A stretch of 8,126 nucleotides of DNA from Victivallales bacterium (GCA_029934175.1 JAOZMT010000083.1:1-8126); one strand, 5' to 3'. Numbered from the stretch's first letter, positions 1 through 5,875 are shown. Notes: generated by a model from the sequence alone, not told the origin. Numbers and translations: made by a program.

Positions 1-36
1 TAAAACGACTTTACACATTGGACTAGAAATTAAAGC

Positions 37-187
37 AGTCAGAGTCCCGCTTTCAAGCGGAAGTCCGATTAATAGCTTTAGCTATGTTTTGATTACAGAC
101 TATCCTTAAACGACTAAGGTTGTTTTTAAGTGGAAACCAGCGATAAATCGCTTTATCGGACTTCCGACTAAAGTCGGTACTCTGACT
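37..187. repeat. Nested palindromic element (REPIN/MITE-like or structured RNA)
   Basis: Seen directly: outer arms AGTCAGAGT (37-45) and ACTCTGACT (179-187) are perfect inverse complements. Inside them, AAGTCCGAT (61-69) pairs with ATCGGACTT (155-163), extendable to 11 bp (59-69/155-165). Between these helices each arm carries its own hairpin: 47-60 (CCGCT/AGCGG) and 164-177 (CCGAC/GTCGG). The centre adds hairpins at 72-85 (ATAGCT/AGCTAT), 104-119 (CCTTA/TAAGG) and 140-151 (GCGAT/ATCGC). As 33-base inverted copies, the arms agree at 27 positions. The differences fall in the arm hairpins and remain paired. Inference: this is a mobile palindromic repeat (REPIN- or MITE-like) or a structured RNA. 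No transposase or clear target duplication is visible, and I do not recognise the family. Confidence 0.6.
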
Positions 188-275
188 ATTTTTTCGACTA
201 TTTGTAATTGAAAGAGTAAAGTTCATTTGAAACTAGCCATATAGTAAAAGTTATGGATATGCCAACTTCAAGAAC

Positions 276-282
276 AAAAGGA
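276..282 (+). promoter_or_regulatory. Shine-Dalgarno site of the pseudouridine synthase gene
   Basis: AAAAGGA lies eight bases before the ATG at 291 and supports this start. The ATG also overlaps the TGA (292-294) of a short upstream frame, so part of its translation could come from coupling. Confidence 0.6.
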
Positions 283-290
283 TTATTAAG

Positions 291-1004
291 ATGAAAAATA
301 ATATTATTTTCCCTGTAAATTTAACTCGTTATTTAAGTTTAACAGGAATCGCATCTCGTAGAAAATGTATTGAGATTGTCAGAAAAGGTGAAATAACTAT
401 AAATGACATTATTATAGAAGAACCTAGTAAAAAAGTCAATAAAAATGATATTGTTAAATATAAAAATACAAAAGTAGAAGTTGAAGAAAAGTATTATATC
501 ATTTTAAATAAACCCCCTGGTTACACATGTTCTAATTCAGATATTCATGCAGATAAATTAGTCTTAGATCTCATAGATTTAAAAGAAATAAGACTTTTTA
601 CTGCGGGTAGATTAGACAGAGATAGTGAAGGACTAATTATTGTTACAAACGATGGAGATTATGCGAATAAATTAATGCACCCAAGCAATGAAATAGAAAA
701 AGTCTATGAAGTTGAGATTAATAAAGATTTTGAGTTAAATGATATTAATGCAATGCTGAAAGGAATTTATGATGAAGGTGAAAAATTAAAAGCTTTGAAA
801 GTAGAAAAGAAACAAAAGAATATTTATTTATTTACATTATCAGAAGGAAAAAAAAGAGAAGTTCGTAGATTAGTTAAATATGCAAAAAGAAAGACAGTTT
901 CACTAAAACGAATTCGTTTAGGGAAACTGTCTATAAATAATTTACCTACTGGTCAATGGAAACATCTTACTAAAGAAGATGTTCAATTAACACTTTGCAA
1001 GTAA
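291..1004 (+). CDS. RsuA/RluB/RluF-family rRNA pseudouridine synthase
   Basis: This is a 237-residue enzyme expected to isomerise a specific uridine in rRNA to pseudouridine. Residues about 10-60 form an S4 RNA-binding domain (LTRYLSLTGIASRRKCIE start). The catalytic domain follows: NKPPG at 73-77, GRLDRDSEGL at 106-115 with D109 as the expected catalytic aspartate, TNDGD at 119-123, and EGKKREVRRL at 185-194. The C-terminal GKLSINNLPTGQWKHLT stretch is typical of the RsuA group. The length is normal and all key residues are present. The S4 domain plus the RLD motif place it in RsuA/RluB/RluE/RluF, but which rRNA position it modifies cannot be told from the sequence. It is the only clear plus-strand gene and converges on the small minus-strand gene with a three-base gap. 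Confidence 0.93.
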   Translation: MKNNIIFPVNLTRYLSLTGIASRRKCIEIVRKGEITINDIIIEEPSKKVNKNDIVKYKNTKVEVEEKYYIILNKPPGYTCSNSDIHADKLVLDLIDLKEIRLFTAGRLDRDSEGLIIVTNDGDYANKLMHPSNEIEKVYEVEINKDFELNDINAMLKGIYDEGEKLKALKVEKKQKNIYLFTLSEGKKREVRRLVKYAKRKTVSLKRIRLGKLSINNLPTGQWKHLTKEDVQLTLCK

Positions 1005-1007
1005 TAT

Positions 1008-1220
1008 CTATTTTTTATTTTTTTCTAAATAAATAGTTCTTTTTTCTTCTAGCAACAACCCTACTTGATCAAAATCAATAGGAGTATATCCTTTTTCTTT
1101 TAAGCTTGAGCAAAACACTTCCCAATCTGAATGAGTCCAACGACCTTCACATTTTTTTACGAAATTCATAGGAATTACTTTGCTTGATAATTTTTTTAAG
1201 TTTTCTTCTTTTTTTGTCAT
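1008..1220 (-). CDS. Small hypothetical protein, 70 residues
   Basis: I do not recognise this protein. It is a 70-residue soluble, highly charged polypeptide with a lysine-rich start, a central Trp/Cys-containing part (CEGRWTHSDWEVFC, about 24-37) and a C-terminal GLLLEEKR segment. There is no signal peptide or membrane segment. An AAAAGG Shine-Dalgarno sequence (1228-1233) lies seven bases before the ATG, which supports a real gene, and it ends with TAG. It starts 31 bases after the 3' end of the tRNA on the same strand, so the two may share a transcript. Its 3' end nearly abuts the convergent pseudouridine synthase gene. The mixed, non-repetitive composition, with Trp, Cys and His in an AT-rich genome, argues for coding. 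Confidence 0.6.
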   Translation of the reverse strand: MTKKEENLKKLSSKVIPMNFVKKCEGRWTHSDWEVFCSSLKEKGYTPIDFDQVGLLLEEKRTIYLEKNKK

Positions 1221-1227
1221 TTCAATA

Positions 1228-1233
1228 CCTTTT
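1228..1233 (-). promoter_or_regulatory. Shine-Dalgarno site of the 70-residue gene
   Basis: Read on the minus strand this is AAAAGG, seven bases before the ATG whose first base is 1220. It is the main non-compositional support for the small gene. Confidence 0.5.
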
Positions 1234-1251
1234 ATTTGTTATTAAATTAAG

Positions 1252-1328
1252 TGGTAGCGGGTCCCAGATTCGAACTGGGGACCTTTGGATTATGATTCCA
1301 CTGCTCTAACCAACTGAGCTAACCCGCC
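1252..1328 (-). tRNA. tRNA with CAT anticodon, probably elongator tRNA-Met
   Basis: The minus strand gives a full 77-base cloverleaf with an encoded CCA end. The acceptor stem is GGCGGGT with ACCCGCT, closing with a G-U pair at 1:72. The D arm is GCTC/GAGC. The anticodon loop is ATCATAA (1290-1296 on the plus strand) with anticodon CAT at 1292-1294. The T arm is CCCAG TTCGAAT CTGGG. The anticodon stem GTGGA/TCCAA has a G-A mismatch at 27:43. Initiator identity is unlikely: position 1:72 is G-U instead of the unpaired C-A of bacterial initiators, and the stem lacks the three G-C pairs. A tRNA-Ile2 whose CAT is modified to lysidine cannot be fully excluded by eye. The next genes on the same strand are the hairpin region upstream and the 70-residue gene downstream. 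Confidence 0.95.
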
Positions 1329-1344
1329 ACATAAAAATTAAATG

Positions 1345-1368
1345 TCTTTATGCTATTTTACATAAAGA
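1345..1368. other. Hairpin between the tRNA and the terminator
   Basis: TCTTTATG (1345-1352) and CATAAAGA (1361-1368) form a perfect 8-bp stem with an 8-base loop. It lies 17 bases before the 5' end of the tRNA, read on the minus strand. It could be a second terminator arm, part of a tRNA leader, or chance in AT-rich DNA. Confidence 0.35.
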
Positions 1369-1378
1369 ACTATAATTT

Positions 1379-1404
1379 AACTTGTTTTTCTAAAAAAACA
1401 AGTT
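1379..1404 (-). terminator. Probable factor-independent terminator at the end of the pgi transcription unit
   Basis: AACTTGTTTTT (1379-1389) and AAAAACAAGTT (1394-1404) form a perfect 11-bp stem with a CTAA loop. It lies 41 bases beyond the last stop of the broken gene and before the tRNA, where a minus-strand terminator is expected. The T-tract is better on the plus strand, while the minus strand reads AAATTATAG after the stem. It could therefore work in both directions or only weakly on the minus strand. The stem is A/T-rich. Confidence 0.5.
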
Positions 1405-1445
1405 TTTAGTAAAATAAATTAAGATTTTATTTAATAAGTGAAAAT

Positions 1446-1850
1446 TTAATCACTAAAATAATCCATGTCAACAATTTTGTCATTATGAAAATTCAATGAA
1501 ATAGTTGATCCCCAATCTCCATTTCCCCAATGTAAATAAAAAGAAAAATCATTTTTTACATCAAAGACAACTCCAGAAAATTCATAATCTTCAAACTCAG
1601 GTGAAAACTCAGGTGCAAAATCGTTTTTTTTAATTCCTAGCAAGAATTTCCGACACTTTTTCTCATATTTTTTTAAATTAGGTAATAATTTTTTTAATAT
1701 GCATAAATGATTTTTAGAAGGTTTAGAATCTTAATCTGCTACGATTAGTTCAAAGCTATGATTATCATAATCATAATCACATAACCAAGCATCATCTCCT
1801 TCACTTTGAAATTCTCCAAATTGTGTTTTTACAGTTTCATAATATGACAT
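1446..1850 (-). pseudogene. Small acidic protein gene interrupted by one in-frame TAA
   Basis: Reading the minus strand from the ATG at 1850 gives 39 residues (MSYYETVKTQFGEF...FELIVAD), then TAA at 1731-1733. The same frame then stays open for 94 more residues to the TAA at 1446-1448, ending GDWGSTISLNFHNDKIVDMDYFSD-like. No frameshift is needed; one codon separates the halves. The joined product would be about 134 positions: acidic, Trp/Tyr/Phe-rich, with the second half looking like beta strands (FSGVVFDV, FSFYLHWG). That style resembles small immunity-like or DUF proteins, but I do not recognise the family. It starts 14 bases after the pgi stop with no good Shine-Dalgarno, suggesting coupling. 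Alternatives are a genuine 39-residue gene plus a separate product from the TTG at 1643, or a sequencing error. Confidence 0.6.
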
Positions 1851-1864
1851 TATTTCATTTTCAC

Positions 1865-3454
1865 TTAACTAACTGTGAAAATCCACAAATCATTTTCATT
1901 TAATTCTCTGTTAATTTCAACAGAACCAAGTTTTTTACCTTTGTTTTCTGAAAATTTAGATAAAATACCTTCTATTTCGATTTCCTGGTCTTTTAAATCA
2001 AGTTTTTCTGCGACTTGTGCAGCTGAAAGAGATTGTCCTTTTAAACTACTAGCTTTTTCTTCCAATTCAGAAAGTAAGTCTATAATTGTTTTACTTGCTA
2101 ATTTATATGATTGAACTCCAGGTTGATGGAAAGGATTTATATTAATAAGCTCTGCATAAGCCGCAACAGCTCGTTCATATAATGCAATAATCATACCTAA
2201 GTTATATTCATTTACCTCTTCAATAGTCATTTCAACAACTTGTCTACCTTTTCCACGCAAAGCAGATGATAAACCAGCTTGGAAACCATGTAAATAATCT
2301 CCCATTGTCTTTGAACCTTCAACAAGTAAATTCATAGGATCTTTTAATACTTCAATAAAAGTAACAAAAAAGTCATTTTTTCCATCATTTAACTGTTGGA
2401 TAAATGCATGAGCATCTGTTCCTCCTTTATTCCCAAAGACATTAAGTCCTTGATATACAGGATTACCATCGAGATCTAATTCCTTCCCAATACTTTCCAT
2501 AACTAATTGTTGGAAATATCTTGATAAAAGAACAAGTCTATCAGAATAAGGCACAATTACCATATTTTTATCCCCCTGCCCTTTTCCTGCTAGATACCAC
2601 ATTGCAGATAACAAATATGCTGGATTTTCTAGGATAGCTTCTTTACGAGTCCATTCATCCATATCGCAAGCACCTTCAAGAAATGCTTTAAAATCAACTC
2701 CTGCTAATGCAGCAGGCAAATGCCCAACAATACTAGTTTCACTTGTTCTTCCTCCAATAGATTCTGCCATTTCAAATACTTCTATCCAATTATTTCCTCT
2801 TGCAGTTTTATCTAATAAACTATCTTTCATAGTGATAGCACATGCATGTTTTTCAAAAGATAAACCAGCATCTTCATAAGCTGTTTTGAAAGCAGCGGTA
2901 TTATTTTTAGTTTCTTGCGTTCCTCCTGATTTTGAAACACTAGCAATAATTGTTGTTTCTAAATCAATTGTTGCAAGAATATCAGCAAAACCAGCTGAAT
3001 CTGTATTGTCAGTAAAATAAATTTTCAAATAACCATTTCGTTTAGAATCAGAAAGTTCATTCCAATAAGGACTTTTGATTGCAAATTGGATAAGTTGAGG
3101 ACCTAAAGCCGAACCACCTATTCCATTAATAACAGCAGACTCTATTTTTTTGCCAGTCTCCCCTTTTATTGCACCTGATCTCAATTTTTCTGCAAACTTT
3201 TCAACTTCATCAAACAATGAAGATTTTGGATATTCTAATCTGTCAGTAAAGTGAGTTACTTGTCTTTGCTCATCTGGATTTTTAATTTCTCCAGCTTCTA
3301 TTTTTTTCATTTCACAATGCGCTTTTTGAAATTTTTCTGATAAACTATCTAAATCATTTTCAGTAAAATTCATTCCTGCTACATTTAAAGAAAAACCACT
3401 CTTTTTTGATGTTAAAGTGTATTTTCTATTTCTATCAATCCATTCTTTTGACAT
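1865..3454 (-). CDS. pgi: Glucose-6-phosphate isomerase
   Basis: This cytoplasmic glycolytic enzyme interconverts glucose 6-phosphate and fructose 6-phosphate. It has 529 residues. The first sugar-isomerase half has GIGGSALGP (111-119) and the phosphate-binding SVSKSGGTQET (172-182). GGRTS follows at 234-238 with R236. QLVMESIGKE contains E320, the expected catalytic base, GTDAHA contains H349, and QPGVQSYK ends at K451, the usual active-site lysine. All key residues are intact. About 78 residues follow K451, including SLSAAQVAEKLDLKDQEIE and a strand-rich end (LWIFTVS). This is longer than the ~450-residue bacterial type and looks like a small extra domain. A strong AGGAGG site precedes the ATG. 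It is the last intact gene of the minus-strand unit, 54 bases after the nuclease gene. Confidence 0.97.
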   Translation of the reverse strand: MSKEWIDRNRKYTLTSKKSGFSLNVAGMNFTENDLDSLSEKFQKAHCEMKKIEAGEIKNPDEQRQVTHFTDRLEYPKSSLFDEVEKFAEKLRSGAIKGETGKKIESAVINGIGGSALGPQLIQFAIKSPYWNELSDSKRNGYLKIYFTDNTDSAGFADILATIDLETTIIASVSKSGGTQETKNNTAAFKTAYEDAGLSFEKHACAITMKDSLLDKTARGNNWIEVFEMAESIGGRTSETSIVGHLPAALAGVDFKAFLEGACDMDEWTRKEAILENPAYLLSAMWYLAGKGQGDKNMVIVPYSDRLVLLSRYFQQLVMESIGKELDLDGNPVYQGLNVFGNKGGTDAHAFIQQLNDGKNDFFVTFIEVLKDPMNLLVEGSKTMGDYLHGFQAGLSSALRGKGRQVVEMTIEEVNEYNLGMIIALYERAVAAYAELININPFHQPGVQSYKLASKTIIDLLSELEEKASSLKGQSLSAAQVAEKLDLKDQEIEIEGILSKFSENKGKKLGSVEINRELNENDLWIFTVS

Positions 3455-3459
3455 AATTG

Positions 3460-3465
3460 CCTCCT
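3460..3465 (-). promoter_or_regulatory. Strong Shine-Dalgarno site of pgi
   Basis: The minus strand reads AGGAGG five bases before the ATG, the best Shine-Dalgarno match in the window. This fits high translation of a glycolytic enzyme despite the upstream nuclease gene. The 54-base gap is very A/T-rich. It contains TTAATTTAA-like direct repeats and no convincing -35/-10 pair. Confidence 0.75.
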
Positions 3466-3508
3466 TTTTATTATTAATTTAAAATTCTTAATTTAAGTCT
3501 TGTTTTTA

Positions 3509-4699
3509 CTACTCTTCTTTATTTATTTTTAATAAAGCTTCTTCTATTGAAATATCTAAAGCCTTAGATAAAAGTTTAGCTATATTTTTATTTTTTTTAT
3601 CAGCCTTCTTTTTCGCTTCTTTTTCTTTTCGCTTTGCTTCTTCTACTTCTCGTTTTGCTTCTTTAGCCTTTTGCTTTGCTTCTTTAGCCTTTTGCTTTGC
3701 TTCTTTTACTTCTCGCTTTGCTTCTTCATCTTTTCGTTTCATTTCCTGAATTTCTTCTCTCATGTTTTCATTTGCTATTTCTTTTTGTATAAGTTTTTGT
3801 CTAAAGTCACTTCTTATATAATCTCGTTCGTCATCAATCCATTTTTGAATTCCCTTCATTCTTTCAGCTTCAGTTGCAATATATTTTAAATCTTTTTGAG
3901 ATAACCCCTTATTATTCAATCTTTTTTCCATAAATATACAGTTTTCTTTGAATACTTTATCTTTTTTTAATTCAGTAAAATCTTTTTTCTTGTTATTTTT
4001 ATCATTAGAAAGTTCTGCAAATTTAAACCAATTAAAATATTTTTTGTGTTTTGGATTTTTAATAATATTTTTTTGAAATGCAAAAATCAATTTATTTTTA
4101 GGTATAAAATCTAAACTTTTACTAGTATTCATTAATTTATCAATAATATTTTTTCTTGCTAATAAAAGTTCATTTATATTTGCTTTTAACCATAAAGATT
4201 TATTGCCAATAAAATCTAAAACACCTTCATTTGTCATAGAATAAGATAAAAAGTCATCTTTATTATTTAAACAATCATCAACCATCCAAACCAAAGTTAC
4301 AACAGGCTCTATTCTGCGATAATCTTTAATTTCTATATTTTTTCCCGTTTCAGGATCTAAAGATAATATTTTTAAAGGAAGAGTTTCTAATTGTAATGCT
4401 GTATTCAAAGCATGATAAGTGTAAAATCTATGAATTACATCTGCTTTATACCATTGTTGCATATCTATAATAACATAACCATTATCTATTTTACAACGAA
4501 AATCAAATTCAACATACTTTGCATCATCTGTTATGTAATGTTTGTCTTTTTCCAACTTTTCTATTTCTTGAATTTTAACATCCAAAATATCTTCCAAAAA
4601 TGCTCGAGCTATTTTTAAATTAGAAAAAACTTTTTTGAAAAATCTATCTTGATTTAATGATGCCATATATCTTGTAGGCGTTTTATTTGTTTTTGACAT
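3509..4699 (-). CDS. Rpn-family PD-(D/E)XK nuclease/putative transposase with coiled-coil tail
   Basis: The protein has 396 residues. Residues about 10-110 match the Rpn/PDDEXK transposase-type nuclease pattern: NQDRFFKKVFSN near 16-27, LEDILD at 35-40, then the catalytic-core strands VEFDF (D66) and YVIIDMQ (D79 and Q81), with R91 in the following helix. Family members usually have I-E-M-Q, so here D replaces E. Known Rpn proteins are DNA endonucleases that promote recombination, and some relatives act in phage defence; its role here is not shown. The C-terminus, about 305-375, is a Lys/Glu/Ala coiled coil of heptads (KEAKQKA type) ending in ALDISIEEALLKI. GAGGA (4706-4710) precedes the ATG. 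It sits between the regulator (12-base gap) and pgi, and looks like an accessory insertion. No inverted repeats or target duplication were seen around it. Confidence 0.85.
   Translation of the reverse strand: MSKTNKTPTRYMASLNQDRFFKKVFSNLKIARAFLEDILDVKIQEIEKLEKDKHYITDDAKYVEFDFRCKIDNGYVIIDMQQWYKADVIHRFYTYHALNTALQLETLPLKILSLDPETGKNIEIKDYRRIEPVVTLVWMVDDCLNNKDDFLSYSMTNEGVLDFIGNKSLWLKANINELLLARKNIIDKLMNTSKSLDFIPKNKLIFAFQKNIIKNPKHKKYFNWFKFAELSNDKNNKKKDFTELKKDKVFKENCIFMEKRLNNKGLSQKDLKYIATEAERMKGIQKWIDDERDYIRSDFRQKLIQKEIANENMREEIQEMKRKDEEAKREVKEAKQKAKEAKQKAKEAKREVEEAKRKEKEAKKKADKKNKNIAKLLSKALDISIEEALLKINKEE
3609..3734. repeat. Six 21-base tandem repeats within the nuclease gene
   Basis: Units begin at 3609, 3630, 3651, 3672, 3693 and 3714. 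The core in units 2-6 is GTTTTGCTTCTT or GCTTTGCTTCTT on the plus strand. Units 3 and 4 are nearly identical (TTTGCTTCTTTAGCC in both), while the outer units are more diverged. Each unit encodes seven residues, so the repeat equals one coiled-coil heptad (about residues 322-364). Copy changes would preserve the frame and only lengthen or shorten the coil. Confidence 0.85.
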
Positions 4700-4705
4700 A
4701 TTGTG

Positions 4706-4710
4706 TCCTC
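4706..4710 (-). promoter_or_regulatory. Shine-Dalgarno site of the nuclease gene
   Basis: The minus strand reads GAGGA six bases before the ATG, within the 12-base gap after the regulator stop. It supports this start. Confidence 0.55.
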
Positions 4711-4711
4711 T

Positions 4712-5875
4712 TTAATTATCTACCACAATAAAAACTTCTTTTATTGTATCTTTTTCATTATATATTAAAATTCTTTTTAAACTTAACATTGTAATAATAG
4801 TTCCTTTAGGTAAAAGCATTCTACCTAATTCTGAAACAATATTTCTACCAATAGTCATTCCAGGTTTTACTTCTTTTAATTTCATAGGAATTATTATTGC
4901 ACCAATATCGCGTGATATAATATTAACTAAAGCTTTTACTGCATTCTTATCATATAAAATTCCTGTTTTTCTAGACAGAAACTCTATGATTTGTTCCTTA
5001 CTACGACCTCTTATTGATATAGCTAAAGTATATTCATCTGCGATTTTTAGGATTTTTGATTCTAGAGGTATTTTTTTATCATAAAGACCTAATGGACCTG
5101 AGCCATCTAAATTTTCATGAAAAGCTTTTATTATTTTCCTAACATATGAAAAATTTTTATTTGATTTTAGCATTTCTGCACTAATTTGAGGGTATTTAAA
5201 ATACATTTCACGCATATCTTGGTTCAATTGCTTATAATGAGTTTTGTATATACTTTTGGGCAACCCTAAAAGACCTAAAGTATAAAACAATGCAGCAGAC
5301 TTTAAATCTTCTTTTATTTCATCTGATAATTTTAATTCATTTGCGATTTTTAAAGAAAGAGATGATACCGTCTTTGAATGAGCTGCCAAATCTGGCGATA
5401 AATCAACTATAATATCTCGGACTATATTTTTTAAATTATCAATACTAGATTGAAGTTCATTTATTAAAACCTCATTTTCTCGTGCTAATAAAACCCGTTT
5501 AACTAAAGAGTCTAATTGTATAAAAAGCCTTGATGTATTCCATGGTTTTTCTACAAAGGATGCAATTTCACAATCATTAACTGCACTTTTTATGTTATCA
5601 AAATCCTTATGTCCACTCATTAAAACTCGAATAATATGGGGATATTTATCTTTAACGATTCTTAACAACTCTATTCCATCCATTTTAGGCATTTCAAAGT
5701 CAGAAATAACAATATTAACATCACCTCGCTTGTCTATAATACTCAAGGCTTTTTTTGCAGACAATGCAGGATAGCACTCTACTTTTCCACTATAATATTT
5801 ATTAATCTGATCATAAAGTAATTTTGTAATTACCTTTGTATCATCTACCACTAAAATTTTAATTACTTCTTTCAT
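4712..5875 (-). CDS. Response regulator with degenerate HD-GYP output domain
   Basis: The protein has 387 residues. The N-terminal receiver domain (about 5-128) is complete: acidic pair D11/D12, phospho-acceptor D59 in ISDFEMPKMDG, S87 in MSGH, and K110 in VEKPW. A linker helix leads to an HD-GYP-like domain (about 160-318). H166, H253, D257 and D280 are kept, but the signature HD of AALLHDIGK is replaced by Y198-T199 in AALFYTLGL. The HP histidine is Y228, the first His of HHE is F252, and GYP is reduced to GPL. A small C-terminal beta domain (about 333-387; VKPGMTIGRNIV, GRMLLPKGTII) follows. Classical HD-GYP proteins hydrolyse cyclic-di-GMP. Loss of these ligands suggests this one is inactive and acts by binding. 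No histidine kinase gene lies in the window. There is no clear Shine-Dalgarno. It starts six bases after purQ stops, so coupling is likely. Confidence 0.9.
   Translation of the reverse strand: MKEVIKILVVDDTKVITKLLYDQINKYYSGKVECYPALSAKKALSIIDKRGDVNIVISDFEMPKMDGIELLRIVKDKYPHIIRVLMSGHKDFDNIKSAVNDCEIASFVEKPWNTSRLFIQLDSLVKRVLLARENEVLINELQSSIDNLKNIVRDIIVDLSPDLAAHSKTVSSLSLKIANELKLSDEIKEDLKSAALFYTLGLLGLPKSIYKTHYKQLNQDMREMYFKYPQISAEMLKSNKNFSYVRKIIKAFHENLDGSGPLGLYDKKIPLESKILKIADEYTLAISIRGRSKEQIIEFLSRKTGILYDKNAVKALVNIISRDIGAIIIPMKLKEVKPGMTIGRNIVSELGRMLLPKGTIITMLSLKRILIYNEKDTIKEVFIVVDN

Noticed and set aside
37..187. Integron attC site
   Set aside because: The arms lack recognisable RYYYAAC/GTTRRRY core sites, and no integrase or cassette array is seen.
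208..245. TTGAAA (208-213) and TATAGT (240-245) as a promoter for the pseudouridine synthase gene
   Set aside because: The spacing is 26 bases, too long for a normal sigma-70-type promoter, and other pairings in the region are weak. Not listed as a feature.
1008..1036. Bidirectional terminator between the convergent genes
   Set aside because: Only a weak CTATTT/AAATAG pairing with bulges is visible, within the coding end of the 70-residue gene.
1252..1328. Initiator tRNA-fMet
   Set aside because: The acceptor closes with G-U at 1:72 and the anticodon stem lacks the three consecutive G-C pairs of initiators.
1731..1733. TAA read through as a sense codon (recoding or altered code)
   Set aside because: TAA ends most neighbouring genes at expected family lengths, and no recoding structure was recognised nearby.
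3609..3734. CRISPR array
   Set aside because: The units are contiguous without spacers, lie in frame within a gene and encode heptads.
1875..5774. Plus-strand open frames at 1875-2114, 3671-3889, 4412-4618 and 5592-5774
   Set aside because: All lie antisense within well-supported minus-strand genes. They give low-complexity Phe/Ser/Ile-rich translations and lack ribosome sites.
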